From positions 7,618-71,617 of the forward strand of contig DATEZA010000319.1 of the NCBI GenBank assembly GCA_035255945.1: 64,000 bases of DNA. Reading direction: 5' to 3'. Positions within the stretch are counted from its first letter, which is position 1. Each line of letters starts with the position of its first letter. The notes beneath the pieces are model-generated. The model did not search any database. It was not told the origin of the DNA and saw only the letters and a list, made by a program, of their open reading frames with translations. Positions 1 through 11,537 of the stretch are shown here, one piece after another. The translations under genes and the position numbers were made by a program. The stretch is from JAJPHC01 sp035255945. Its GTDB lineage: Bacteria > Acidobacteriota > Thermoanaerobaculia > Gp7-AA8.

Positions 1-13
1 TCAGGAGAACTGC

Positions 14-2413
<2,400 letters not shown>

Positions 2414-2418
2414 TGACG

Positions 2419-2449
2419 ACGGCCCGCTTCGGCGGGCCGTTTCGTTTTT
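2419..2449 (+). terminator. Intrinsic terminator after the OPT transporter
   Basis: A perfect 9-bp stem (ACGGCCCGC / GCGGGCCGT) closed by a TTCG tetraloop is followed directly by TTCGTTTTT. It starts 6 bases after the transporter stop codon. This is the best rho-independent terminator in the window. Confidence 0.9.
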
Positions 2450-2479
2450 GGGCGTATCCTTTAGAGACTTCGTCCACTT

Positions 2480-5400
2480 ATGGAGTTCTTTGTCTGGCTG
2501 CTCGCAACGGTGCTCGGTGTCATCGCGCTCGTTTCCGCGAAAGACGCGAAAAGACGCGCGACCAGCGCCGAGGATGAAACGCAGCATCTGCGCATCGCGC
2601 TGGAGAACCTCGGGAAGCGTGTAGCGGAGCTGCGGAAGATGGTGCAGGAGCCACGCGCCGAGCCGGTAGCTCCCGCGCCTGCGCCGCCGCCGCCACCTGA
2701 ACCGGAACCCGTGCCCGAATCGGTGCCCGTGCCCATTCCGGAGCCTGTTTTCGTTGCGCCGGAGCCGGAACCTGTTCCAGTTCCGGAGCCGGTGGTCATC
2801 GAACCTCCACCTCCTCCGCCGCCCCCACCACCCATCACACCCCCCAAACCCGCCGCACCGGCGTTCGATTGGGAGAGCTTCATCGGCGTCAAACTCTTCG
2901 CGGCGATCGCCGGCATCGCGCTGGTGCTCGCGGCGATCTTCTTCCTCAAATACTCCGTCGAGCACGGCTGGCTGCGTCCGCCGGTGCGGGCGGCGATCGG
3001 ACTGCTCACCGGCGCGGTGCTGATCTGGATCTGCGAGCTGCGCATCGCACGCGACTACAAAGCGACGGCGAACTCGATGCATGGCGCCGGCATCGCCATC
3101 CTCTACGCCACGCTCTTCGCGATGTACGCGCGGTGGCATCTCATCGTCGCGCTCTTCGCGTTCGGGATGATGATCCTGGTGACCGCGGTCGCGGTCTGGC
3201 TCTCGATCCGCCGCGAGTCCGTCTTCATCGCACTCCTCGGACTCCTCGGCGGCTTCGCCACGCCATGGCTCCTCTCGACCAACGAGAACAAGCCGATCGG
3301 ACTCTTCTCGTACCTGCTGCTGCTCAACGTCGGACTCGCGGTCGTCGCGTGGCGCCGCCGCTGGACGTCGCTCAGCATCGTCAGCCTGATCTTCACCGCG
3401 ATTTATCAGTGGGGCTGGATCAGCAAGTTCCTCACCGCTTCGCAGCTCCCGCTCGCAGCCGGAATCTTCATCGTTTTCGCGATGGCCGGCGCGGCGTCGC
3501 TCTGGGTTCGCCGCCGTGACGACGGCCAGCAGCGCACGTTCGACACCGCCGCGATCGCCGCTGCGATCCTGCCGCTGCTCTTCGCAATCTTCACTGCCGC
3601 CGTTCCCGCGTACGGCTCGCATTACAACGTGCTGTTCGGATTCCTGCTGATCGTCGTCGCGGGACTTGCCGCGATCGCGATCATGCGCGGTCCCGCGTGG
3701 CTGCATCTCGTCGGCGGACTCACGACGCTGCTGGTGTTCGCGATCTGGCGTGGCACGTCGTTCACGCCGCTCGCATGGCCGGCGATCCTCGCCTGGATCG
3801 TCGCGTTCTTCGCGCTCTACCTCGGCACCGGCACGCGCTTCCGCACCACCGCCGTCTACACCGCGCCAGCGCTGCTCTTCATGTTCCCGACCCTCGTCGC
3901 GGCGAACGACTTCACCTCATCGCCCGGCCTCATCTTCACCGTCCTCTTCGTGTTGCTCGCCGCCGCCGCGATCTACGCGATCCGCTACGAAAACGGCATC
4001 GTCTACTTCCTCGCCGCGTTCTGCGCGATCGCGACGGAAGGCATCTGGTCCTCCCGCTTCCTCACGCACGAGCGGCTGCTGCAGGCGCTCGCGATCTACG
4101 CAATCTTCGCGATCTTCTTCCTCGGCGTGCCGATCCTCGCGCGGCGCTTCAACAAGCAGCTGAAGCCCGCCGGCGCACTCACCGCGCTCGTGCTCCTCAG
4201 CATCGGCATGCTGTTCTTCCTAGACGGCGGCCGCATCGCCGACGCGTCGCTGTGGGGACTCGCTCTCCTGCTCGCGATCCTCAACGCCGGCGCGATGCTC
4301 GAAGCGCGGCTCATCCGCACGCCGCTGATGTCGATCATGGCCGCGGTGTTGTCGTGGGTCGTGATCGGCGTCTGGTGGGGCGCCGCGACGATCGAAATTT
4401 CGCTCATGCCTGCGCTGATGGTGGTCGGCGTATTCGGCGTGCTGATCGTGGCCGGCAACGTGCTCGCCAGCCGTCACTCCGGCGACGCGTCGAGCTTCGA
4501 AGGAAGTACGTACCTCGGTCTCGCCGGACATCTGTTCCTGCTCTTCGTCGCATCGCAGAAATCGCTCGCTTTCCCGCCGTGGACAGTGTTCGCGATTCTC
4601 GGGCTACTCGATCTCGCGATCGGCGTCGCCGCGATTTACCTCAAGCGCGAAAAGCTGATGACCGCCGCCATCGCCGCATCACAACTCGTGCTGCTCGTGT
4701 GGGCGACGCAATCGACCGTGCTGCCGTGGCCGAACGTCGCGCTGGGGATGATCGTCGCGATCGTGTTGTTCGCGATGATCTGGTTCTTCGTCGATCGGCG
4801 GTTCGGCGTTGCGGTGATCGCCGGTGTGTTCATCGGACAATTCGCGTGCGTCGTCGCGGGCCTCGACGCGCACCTTTACGCGACTCTGCTGATCGCACAC
4901 GCGCTGCTGATCGTGGCGCTGATGGTGGTCGCGTGGATCACCGGGCAGCACAAGGTTCTGCCGGTCGCGGCGATCGTCGGCGCGGTCGCCACCGCCGCCG
5001 CAAACCTCCCGGCCTGGCAGCAACAACTCACGTTCGCCGCCGTGATCTACGCGCTCTTCCTCGCGTATCCGCTGCTCCTCGGCAGGCGCGCGAAGCAGTC
5101 GCTCGCGCCGTATCTCGCCGCCGTTTTCGCCAGCGCGATGTTCTTCGGCTTCGCCTATCACGCGCTCCGCGTCGGCGGTTACGAACCGTACATCGGCGCG
5201 CTGCCCGTCGTGCAGGCGATCCTGATGCTCGTCCTTCTGTGGCGGTTGCTGGTGTGGGACCGCCCAGCCCGCGGTCTCGCCGGCGAGTCGCCGGCGCCAC
5301 GCATGCTCTCGCGGCTCGCACTCGTCGCCGCGACGGTCCTCGGCTTCATCACGCTCGCCATTCCGCTGCAGCTCGACAAGGAGTGGATCACGATCGCCTG

Positions 5401-6028
5401 GGCGCTCGAAGGCGCGGCGCTGATCTGGCTCTTCCACCGCATCCCGCATCGCGGTCTGCTGATGTGGGGCGGCGGATTGCTCGCCGTCGTCTTCACGCGA
5501 CTCGTGCTCAACCCTTCGGTGCTCGAGTATCACGCGCGCTCCGCAACGCGCGTTCTCAACTGGTACCTGTACACATACGCCGTCTGCGCGATTTCGATGT
5601 ACGTCGCCGGCTATCTCTTTCCGCGCACGACGAAATGGATCGTCGCCGCGCTCAACGTCGCAGGCACCGTGCTGCTCTTCCTGCTCGTCAACATCGAGAT
5701 CGCCGACTACTACTCGGCCGGCTCATCGCTCACCTTCAATTTCTGGTCGGCACCGCTCGCGCAGGTGCTGTCGTACACGATCTGGTGGGCGATCTTCGCG
5801 ATCGCGATGCTCATCACCGGCATCGTGCTGCATCAGCGCGCGGTGCGTGTCGCGGCGATCGTGCTGCTCTCCGTCACGATCATGAAGTGCTTCCTCCTCG
5901 ACCTCTCGCACCTCGGCGGCCTCTATCGCGTCGGCTCGCTGCTCGGCCTCGCCGCATCGCTCGTGCTCGTCGGATTGCTGTTGCAGAAGTTCGTCCTTCG
6001 CAAGGCGGCGGAGACGAGCGCGGCATGA
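2480..6028 (+). CDS. DUF2339 multi-spanning membrane protein
   Basis: An 1182-residue protein. It starts with one hydrophobic segment (residues 1-20) and a charged, probably coiled-coil stretch (about 20-58). A proline-rich linker follows (about 60-133, with PEPVP repeats and a run of ten prolines). The remainder is an almost continuous series of 25 or more hydrophobic helices starting near WESFIGVKLFAAIAGIALVL. This architecture is that of the DUF2339 family, whose function is unknown. The stop overlaps the next gene in ATGA, and DUF2339 is often found next to DUF3999, as here, so the two probably form one membrane complex. High confidence in the family, none in the activity. Confidence 0.85.
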   Translation: MEFFVWLLATVLGVIALVSAKDAKRRATSAEDETQHLRIALENLGKRVAELRKMVQEPRAEPVAPAPAPPPPPEPEPVPESVPVPIPEPVFVAPEPEPVPVPEPVVIEPPPPPPPPPPITPPKPAAPAFDWESFIGVKLFAAIAGIALVLAAIFFLKYSVEHGWLRPPVRAAIGLLTGAVLIWICELRIARDYKATANSMHGAGIAILYATLFAMYARWHLIVALFAFGMMILVTAVAVWLSIRRESVFIALLGLLGGFATPWLLSTNENKPIGLFSYLLLLNVGLAVVAWRRRWTSLSIVSLIFTAIYQWGWISKFLTASQLPLAAGIFIVFAMAGAASLWVRRRDDGQQRTFDTAAIAAAILPLLFAIFTAAVPAYGSHYNVLFGFLLIVVAGLAAIAIMRGPAWLHLVGGLTTLLVFAIWRGTSFTPLAWPAILAWIVAFFALYLGTGTRFRTTAVYTAPALLFMFPTLVAANDFTSSPGLIFTVLFVLLAAAAIYAIRYENGIVYFLAAFCAIATEGIWSSRFLTHERLLQALAIYAIFAIFFLGVPILARRFNKQLKPAGALTALVLLSIGMLFFLDGGRIADASLWGLALLLAILNAGAMLEARLIRTPLMSIMAAVLSWVVIGVWWGAATIEISLMPALMVVGVFGVLIVAGNVLASRHSGDASSFEGSTYLGLAGHLFLLFVASQKSLAFPPWTVFAILGLLDLAIGVAAIYLKREKLMTAAIAASQLVLLVWATQSTVLPWPNVALGMIVAIVLFAMIWFFVDRRFGVAVIAGVFIGQFACVVAGLDAHLYATLLIAHALLIVALMVVAWITGQHKVLPVAAIVGAVATAAANLPAWQQQLTFAAVIYALFLAYPLLLGRRAKQSLAPYLAAVFASAMFFGFAYHALRVGGYEPYIGALPVVQAILMLVLLWRLLVWDRPARGLAGESPAPRMLSRLALVAATVLGFITLAIPLQLDKEWITIAWALEGAALIWLFHRIPHRGLLMWGGGLLAVVFTRLVLNPSVLEYHARSATRVLNWYLYTYAVCAISMYVAGYLFPRTTKWIVAALNVAGTVLLFLLVNIEIADYYSAGSSLTFNFWSAPLAQVLSYTIWWAIFAIAMLITGIVLHQRAVRVAAIVLLSVTIMKCFLLDLSHLGGLYRVGSLLGLAASLVLVGLLLQKFVLRKAAETSAA

Positions 6029-7902
6029 TCGCGATTCTGTTCGCCGCATTGCTGACACGCACGATCACTCCCGCGAACACAGGTCCGAATCGCATCGATC
6101 CAGACGTCGAGCTCCTCGCCCACGCGCGGCCCGACCTCGGCGATCTGCGGCTCATCGACGCGAGCGGCCACGAAGTGCCGTACCTCGTGATCGCGCCCGC
6201 GTCGCACGATCCGAACTGGCTCGACGGCCGCGTGCTCCCGATCGCGAAAACCAAAACGACCTCCGGCTTCGAGCTCGACCTCGGCGCCGTGCACTCCATC
6301 GATCGCATCCGCATCGACGGCATCGCGACGCCGTTCCTTAAACGCGCGCAACTCGAAGGGAGCGGCGATCGCACGCACTGGACGATGCTCGCCGCCGACG
6401 CCACCGTCTTCGATCTTCCCGACGAAAAGCTGAAGAACGTCGAGATCGCGTTCGAGCCCGGCGACTATCGCTATCTGCGCATCACGTGGAACGATCGCAA
6501 CAGCGCAGTCGTCACGAACGCCGGCGAAGTCTCCGCGCGACTCCACGATTCCAACACGCCGTCCGAGCCGGCGCGCGTACCGCTCGCGTTCCGCAAGATC
6601 TCGAGCGAGCCGCAGAAGTCGCGCTATCACATCACGCTGCCCGGCGCGCAGCTGCCGATCGCCGCAATCGAAGCGGCCGTGACGAACGGCGAAGTGTTCC
6701 GCGAAGCGTCGGTCTACGAGCCGCATCTCGAAAACGGCCGCATCCTTCCGCAGCTCCTCGGCACATCGACGCTCAAACGCGCGGAGCGCTTCGGCGGCGT
6801 CGCAGCCGACATGGCGGTGAAGATCGCACATCCGGGCGGCGTCGATCTCGAGCTCGTCGTCGACGACAGCAACAATCCGCCGCTTGCGCTCACCAGCATC
6901 GACGCGAAGCTCGCGCCGCTGCCCTGGATCTGGTTCGAAAGCGCCGACGGAGCACCGATCACCGCGCGCTACGGCGATCCGCAAACCACCGCGCCGCGGT
7001 ACGACCTCGAGGCCTCGCGCTCGACGATTGCGAAGAGCTCACCGCCCGTCGCGCGTTGGGAAGGCGTTGCTCATCCGACGAACGTCCCGCAGGAGACGAC
7101 GACCATCGCATCGTTCCGCGGCGCGACGGTCGATCGCAACGACTTCCGCTGGGCACGTGCGATCCCGAGCTCGCCCGCGGGCGTCACGCGACTCGCGCTC
7201 GATGCCGATGTGCTCTCGCACAGCCGCAGCATCGCGGACGTGCGCATCGTCGACGAGAAAGACCAGCAGATCCCGTACATCGCCGAATATCCGGCGTCGC
7301 CGCTCACGCTCGCGCTGAAAGTCCCGGAGCGTGCGGCCGACGGGAAGAGCTCGCGGTATTCGTTCGAGCTGCCGTACGACACGCTGCCCGAGGGCTCGCG
7401 CATCGTGTTCACGACCTCGGCGCATGTGTTCGAGCGCGCGGTCACGCTGCGCAAACCGGCGGATGAGAGTCATGGCCGCGAGCCGGCGACGATCGACAGC
7501 GCGACGTGGAGCAGCAATCAGCCCGAGGTCGCGCCGCCGGTGCTCGTGTTCGGCCTGCCGCGCGCGAAGCATGTCGAGCTGCTCGTCGACGAAGGGGACA
7601 ACGCGCCGCTGCCGCTCACCTCGGCGACGATCGAGATGCCGGCCGTCGCGCTGCGCTTCTACAACTCCGGAGCTCCGCTCACGCTGCTGTACGGCAATGC
7701 GCGCGCCTCGGCGCCGCAATACGATCTCGCGCTGCTCGCGCCGCGCGTCCTGGGCGAGCCGGCGCACGACGTGATGCTCGGCGCGATGACTGGGCCCGGT
7801 GCGGAGCCCGGCTCCGTCGACGCAAAGATTTTCTGGCTCGCACTCGCGCTCGCAACGGTCATCCTGCTCGCGATCCTCGCGCGCCTCGTGCGCTCCCGCT
7901 AA
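6025..7902 (+). CDS. DUF3999 family exported protein
   Basis: A 625-residue protein translationally coupled to the DUF2339 gene: its ATG overlaps the upstream stop in ATGA. The first 18 or so residues (MIAILFAALLTRTITPA) look like a short signal peptide. The large middle is beta-rich and reads as jelly-roll-like modules (for example DYRYLRITWNDRNSA, typical of discoidin-like folds). A single C-terminal helix (FWLALALATVILLAILARLV) ends in basic residues, so the protein is probably anchored with its bulk in the periplasm. The last 20 or so bases of the gene are included in a roughly 202-bp tandem duplication running downstream. The molecular role is unknown. Confidence 0.8.
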   Translation: MIAILFAALLTRTITPANTGPNRIDPDVELLAHARPDLGDLRLIDASGHEVPYLVIAPASHDPNWLDGRVLPIAKTKTTSGFELDLGAVHSIDRIRIDGIATPFLKRAQLEGSGDRTHWTMLAADATVFDLPDEKLKNVEIAFEPGDYRYLRITWNDRNSAVVTNAGEVSARLHDSNTPSEPARVPLAFRKISSEPQKSRYHITLPGAQLPIAAIEAAVTNGEVFREASVYEPHLENGRILPQLLGTSTLKRAERFGGVAADMAVKIAHPGGVDLELVVDDSNNPPLALTSIDAKLAPLPWIWFESADGAPITARYGDPQTTAPRYDLEASRSTIAKSSPPVARWEGVAHPTNVPQETTTIASFRGATVDRNDFRWARAIPSSPAGVTRLALDADVLSHSRSIADVRIVDEKDQQIPYIAEYPASPLTLALKVPERAADGKSSRYSFELPYDTLPEGSRIVFTTSAHVFERAVTLRKPADESHGREPATIDSATWSSNQPEVAPPVLVFGLPRAKHVELLVDEGDNAPLPLTSATIEMPAVALRFYNSGAPLTLLYGNARASAPQYDLALLAPRVLGEPAHDVMLGAMTGPGAEPGSVDAKIFWLALALATVILLAILARLVRSR

Positions 7903-8290
7903 GGAGCGCGGACGTCTCGTCCGCAGTCGCTGCGCGTCTCGCGCGGCGACTTTATGCCCGTGCTCCGCAGGACACCACGTAGTCGCGATGCGGCGACTTA
8001 CCTGCGTGCCAGGCGAGACGCCTGACACGTGCGGGCAAGATGCCCGCGCTCCGAGGGACACCACGTCGTCGCGATGCGGCGCGCGGCTCGTGCGCTCACG
8101 CTGTGGAGCGCGGACGTCTCGTCCGCAGTCGCTGCGCGTCTCGCGCGGCGACTTTATGCCCGTGCTCCGCAGGACACCACGCGGTCGCTATTCGGCGACT
8201 TACCTGCGTGCCAGGCGAGACGCCTGACACGTGCGGGCAAGATGCCCGCGCTCCGCGGGACACCACGTCGTCGCGATGCGGCGCGCGGAC
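7880..8290. repeat. 202-bp tandem duplication of a palindromic repeat (family B)
   Basis: Two near-identical copies with a period of 202 bases: the motif GGAGCGCGGACGTCTCGTCC starts at 7903 and again at 8105. Each copy contains inverted motifs (GAGCGCGGACGTCTCGTCCGC at one end, GCGGGCAAGATGCCCGCGCTC at the other). The duplicated block begins inside the 3' end of the DUF3999 gene: GCGCGCCTCGTGCGCTCCCGCTAA near 7880 is echoed by GGCTCGTGCGCTCACGCTGT near 8085. A related element lies at 19355-19456. The duplication is non-coding. Confidence 0.8.
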
Positions 8291-8565
8291 CATTTCGGAA
8301 ACGCGCGGGTCAGCCAGACGTAGCCGAGCATCAGCACATTCATCGCGACGACGAGCGCGATCGAGTCGAAGCGCGACATCAGCGGCACATGCGCCGCGGG
8401 CCAGCGAATGAGCAACGCGTCGACGCCGGCGACGAGCAGCAGTTGCGAGATGTCGCGGAACAGTGCGCGGCGGCGTGCGCGGCGGATCGCCGGCCGCGGG
8501 TCGCAATGAACGACCGGCGGGCAGCCGCGATGGGAGATGCCGGGGAGCAGTTCAGATCGGGGCAT
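8200..8565 (-). CDS. Possible small two-helix membrane protein
   Basis: A 121-residue reading frame whose middle looks like real protein. Two hydrophobic helices, near ISQLLLVAGVDALLIRW and SIALVVAMNVLMLGYVWL, are flanked by basic residues. The last 25 or so residues (from ATTWCPAERGH) are read out of the family B repeat, so the natural C-terminus was probably replaced when the repeat arrived. The proposed ATG lies immediately beside a 9-bp hairpin (8567-8590), leaving no evident ribosome site, so the true start may be internal. No family is recognised. Confidence 0.4.
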   Translation of the reverse strand: MPRSELLPGISHRGCPPVVHCDPRPAIRRARRRALFRDISQLLLVAGVDALLIRWPAAHVPLMSRFDSIALVVAMNVLMLGYVWLTRAFPKWSARRIATTWCPAERGHLARTCQASRLARR

Positions 8566-8566
8566 C

Positions 8567-8590
8567 GCACCCGGTGCAGCAACCGGGTGC
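8567..8590. repeat. Perfect 9-bp hairpin
   Basis: GCACCCGGT and ACCGGGTGC separated by GCAGCA. It abuts the start of the small leftward membrane-protein frame and could fold in its leader. No T-tract follows closely on either strand, so it is not a convincing terminator. Confidence 0.5.
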
Positions 8591-8633
8591 GTCCGATTAT
8601 TTCAAATAACTGTTCAGCTTACCGCGATTGGGA

Positions 8634-8710
8634 GGCCCTCATCCGGCCTTCGGCCACCTTCTCCCCGCAAGCGGGGCGAAGGTCAATGGTGCCGAAGGCG
8701 GGTGAGGGGC
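8634..8710. repeat. Dispersed palindrome, family D
   Basis: The motif GCCCTCATCCGGCCTTCGGC, then CTTCTCCCCGC-AA-GCGGGGCGAAGG, then GCCGAAGGCGGGTGAGGGGC. The outer arms and the inner hairpin are both inverted repeats. The element ends 4 bases from the stop codon of the DUF5666 gene and may serve as its 3' hairpin. Related copies lie at 15472-15535 and 17655-17702. Confidence 0.7.
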
Positions 8711-8713
8711 TTT

Positions 8714-9976
8714 TCACCGCATCCGAATGGTCTGCCCGATGTAGTCTCCGTCCGCGTCCCGGTACGCCTTCACCACCACCGCATCTCCTTTTTTCAGCTT
8801 GTCCGCAGTGGTGTGCGTCCCGGCCTTCTGTCTCACGACGAAGTCATCCGTAACATAGATGTGGAACTGCGCACCGGTCTTCGATTCGGTCACGATCAGC
8901 GTCGGCCCATTCGTCAGCGTGTCGCTCACCGTTCCCCAGATCGTCGCCACCGCGAGCACTGCGGGCGGCGCGACTACCGGCCCGGGCGTCGGACCCGGCA
9001 GCGAGTTGTCGTTCGCGTCGACGAACCGCACGGTCGTCGCGGATAACAGATCGGGAGTCGAGCCGAACGAGCCGGTGATCGTCACGCGATCGCCTGCCTG
9101 CACGTCGCGCGCGCGGATGCGGGCACCGCTCGCGTCGTACGCATTCGTCAGGTCGACACGTACTTCGCCGCGTCCGGTATCGACGCGCACCATCTCCGTC
9201 GCGCGATCGATGCGCGTGATCCGGCCTTCGACCTGGGTCACGCTGCGCGTCGTGCCGCCCTCCTGAATGCTCCGCACCACTTCCATCGAGCGCGCCGTCA
9301 CTTCACCGCCGGTGGTCGAGGTCGACTGCGGCTCGATGCGCACTCGATCGCCGATCTCGAGGTTGCTGATCTGATACGTCTGACCGCCGTAGAACACTGG
9401 CGTGTTGCGCGTCGCGCGGATGGTCATCATCTCGCGGCGATCGGTCTCCACCACGACGCGTCCTTCGTCCGCATTCACCTGCCGCACGACGCCTTCGACG
9501 CGGCCGTAGACCGTGACATCGGACGCCGAAGGCGCGGTGGTCGGCGTCGAGATCGTGTTCGGCGGACGCGTGTCGCCGACGCCGGTCGGGCCCGCAGGAA
9601 CGCTGCGGCCGAGGAGCGTGACGAATTCCGCGCCGATGGCGTGATTGCCGCGGCCGATGCCGCGCACCTCCACGCGGTCGCCGAGCCGAAGATTGCTGAA
9701 GCCTTTGGTGCCGACGAAGATCTCCGGCTGGCCGTTGATGACGCCGCCGAAGCCGTTGTACTGCGTCGACACGGTATCGGCGATGACCGGAACACGCATG
9801 TGGATGTCGTTGTCGGGCGAGAGTTGGAACCGGCTCGCCCCTTCCTCGATGTCGACGATGGAGCCGACGATCGATCCGCGGGCGCCTTCGCCGACGTCCG
9901 ACGCTGTCCGCCACTGAGGACTACTTTGTCCGAAAGCGGACAGAGCGAGCACGCAGAGCACGAGGATTCGTCTCAT
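8714..9976 (-). CDS. Secreted DUF5666-type repeat protein
   Basis: About 420 residues with a clear signal peptide (MRRILVLCVLALSAFGQS). The mature part consists of several similar beta-rich modules of about 70 residues carrying phrases such as LRLGDRVEVRGIG, LEIGDRVRIEPQS, VQAGDRVTITGSF and LKKGDAVVVKAYR. This OB-like pattern (GDRV repeats) is typical of DUF5666. A proline-rich linker lies near residue 345. The start at 9976 is chosen over an upstream ATG because a strong AGGAGG lies 6 bases before it and the signal peptide begins there. The function is unknown; an exported binding or envelope protein is likely. Confidence 0.8.
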   Translation of the reverse strand: MRRILVLCVLALSAFGQSSPQWRTASDVGEGARGSIVGSIVDIEEGASRFQLSPDNDIHMRVPVIADTVSTQYNGFGGVINGQPEIFVGTKGFSNLRLGDRVEVRGIGRGNHAIGAEFVTLLGRSVPAGPTGVGDTRPPNTISTPTTAPSASDVTVYGRVEGVVRQVNADEGRVVVETDRREMMTIRATRNTPVFYGGQTYQISNLEIGDRVRIEPQSTSTTGGEVTARSMEVVRSIQEGGTTRSVTQVEGRITRIDRATEMVRVDTGRGEVRVDLTNAYDASGARIRARDVQAGDRVTITGSFGSTPDLLSATTVRFVDANDNSLPGPTPGPVVAPPAVLAVATIWGTVSDTLTNGPTLIVTESKTGAQFHIYVTDDFVVRQKAGTHTTADKLKKGDAVVVKAYRDADGDYIGQTIRMR

Positions 9977-10017
9977 GAAAACCTCCTGAATAGCAGTAAG
10001 CACGCCTATCGCGTTGT

Positions 10018-10112
10018 GTCATTCCGAGCCGCGAAGACGGTCGAGGAATCCCCTGCCGAAGCACGATGAGCGCTCCGTCGGCAGGGGATTCCTCGACTTC
10101 GCTCGGAATGAC
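10018..10112. repeat. Long inverted repeat, family A
   Basis: The arms begin GTCATTCCGAGC and end GCTCGGAATGAC. Pairing continues inwards through GAGGAATCCCCTGCCGA / TCGGCAGGGGATTCCTC, with about 18 unpaired bases at the tip. It fills the gap between the DUF5666 promoter side and the guanine deaminase stop. Other members: 23945-24039, 37491-37575, 53153-53186 (half), 63580-63668, 63727-63821 and 63954 onward. Confidence 0.85.
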
Positions 10113-10119
10113 ACGATCA

Positions 10120-11430
10120 TCATCGCGCCGCGACTTTTCGTCCCGCAATCCACGCCTCACGTACGACGCGATCGTCACCCATGAAGATTAGACCGGCCAG
10201 GAGGTCTTCAAGTGACGATGCCCGGTCGCTGCGCATCGAAATGAGCGGCGTGGCGTGCAGGTCGAGGACGATAAAATCGGCCGATTTTCCCGCTTCGATG
10301 CTCCCCGTTTCCTTGTCCAGCGACAACGCGCGCGCGCCGCCGAGGGTCGCCAGATACCAGAGCTGAAACGGACTGAGCGACACGCCCTGCACGATCTGCA
10401 CTTTGTACGCGTCGGCCATCGCGGTGAGCATCGACGGTGTCGTTCCAGCGCCGATGTCGCTGCCGAGCCCCACCCCGACGCCTGCCTTCAGCACGCGGAA
10501 CAGCGGGAAGAGGCCGCTGCCGAGGAACAGGTTCGAGTTCGGACAGTGCGAGATGCGCGAGCGGCGCTGGCTCAGCAGATCGAGCTCTTCGTCGCTGAGG
10601 TAGACGCCATGTGCGAGCACGGTTTTCTCGTCGAGCAGGCCGTAGTCGTCGTACACATCCGCGTACTCGGCCTCGGCGAAGAGCTGCTGCACCCAGAGCA
10701 CTTCGTTGCGATTCTCGGAGATGTGCGTGTGGACGTACGCGTCAGGGAACTCGCGCTTGAGATCGCCGGCGAAGCGAAGCAGCTCCGGCGTCGATGTCGG
10801 CGCGAAACGGGGCGTGATCGCGTAACGGAGCAGTCCGCGGTTATGCCATTTCGTCAGCAGCTCGCGGCTCTGGTCGTACGACGTGCGCGGATCCTCCAGA
10901 AGAAAATCGGGCGCGTTACGATCCATCATGTTTTTGCCGATAATTCCGCGGAAACCGCGGCGTTCGGCCTCGGCGAAGAAGATCTCGGTCGCTTCGTAGT
11001 GGATGGTCGAGAAGATCAGAGCGCAGAGCGTGCCGTTGCGCAGCAGCTCGTCGAAGAACAAGCGCGCGATCACTTCCGCGTGCTTCGGATCCGCGAACTT
11101 CGCCTCGGTCGGAAACGTGTAGCGGTTCAGCCACTGCAGCAGATCGCCGCCGTACGAGCCGATCATCTCGAGCTGCGGCGCGTGCAGATGCGTGTCGAAG
11201 AAGCCGGGCGAGATCAGCGCGTGACGGCCGAGGTCGGTGACTTCGCCTTCGGGACGATCGTTCCAGTCGCCGGCGCCGGCGATCCGTCCGTCATCAACAG
11301 CGAGGTACCCGTCTTCGTATGTGCGATAGGAGCTCGCGATGTCGCCCGACGCGAACGGATCGGACAGAGGCGTAAAGATCCGCGAGCGGAAAATCTGCAC
11401 GGGCGAATTGTACGCGGTGCTCTGACACAC
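10120..11430 (-). CDS. guaD: Guanine deaminase
   Basis: A 436-residue amidohydrolase that converts guanine to xanthine and ammonia in purine salvage or catabolism, in the cytoplasm. Metal-site motifs are visible in order: PGFFDTHLHAPQ (first His pair), HTHISEN, an intermediate His in AHGVYLSDEEL, and the metal Asp in GLGSDIGAGTTPSML. The last is the guanine deaminase form of the motif (compare GGTSPSM). The length fits the family (430-450). The first codon used here is GTG at 11430; a second GTG at 11400 starts closer to the usual N-terminus (QIFRSRIFTPL), so the first 10 residues may not be translated. It lies downstream of a 95-base nested palindrome. Confidence 0.88.
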   Translation of the reverse strand: MCQSTAYNSPVQIFRSRIFTPLSDPFASGDIASSYRTYEDGYLAVDDGRIAGAGDWNDRPEGEVTDLGRHALISPGFFDTHLHAPQLEMIGSYGGDLLQWLNRYTFPTEAKFADPKHAEVIARLFFDELLRNGTLCALIFSTIHYEATEIFFAEAERRGFRGIIGKNMMDRNAPDFLLEDPRTSYDQSRELLTKWHNRGLLRYAITPRFAPTSTPELLRFAGDLKREFPDAYVHTHISENRNEVLWVQQLFAEAEYADVYDDYGLLDEKTVLAHGVYLSDEELDLLSQRRSRISHCPNSNLFLGSGLFPLFRVLKAGVGVGLGSDIGAGTTPSMLTAMADAYKVQIVQGVSLSPFQLWYLATLGGARALSLDKETGSIEAGKSADFIVLDLHATPLISMRSDRASSLEDLLAGLIFMGDDRVVREAWIAGRKVAAR

Positions 11431-11436
11431 GGGTTT

Positions 11437-11531
11437 CGGCGGCGCAACGTCGCCTCCGGTCTATTTTCCGGGCGCGAATGCAAGCATTCGTGCCCGGGCG
11501 CGTGGCGACCGGAGGCGACGGTGCGCCGCCG
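11437..11531. repeat. 95-base nested palindrome
   Basis: Outer arms of 25 bases (11437-11461 and 11507-11531) pair with a single mismatch. Inside lies a second hairpin, CCGGGCGCGAATGC-AA-GCATTCGTGCCCGG, with one mismatch in 14. It fills the gap between two leftward genes, the TPR-thioredoxin gene (stop at 11538) and guaD. It could be a processing or termination structure or a mobile palindromic element; there is no T-tract. Confidence 0.8.
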
Positions 11532-11537
11532 AGACGT

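Noticed and set aside
3697..6024. Extension of the DUF3999 frame upstream through the DUF2339 gene
   Set aside because: The upstream part is Arg-rich out-of-frame translation of the DUF2339 gene; the ATGA overlap at 6025 is the natural start.
7903..8290. CRISPR array
   Set aside because: Only two units of 202 bases, each with internal palindromes and no spacer-like variable segments; no cas genes.
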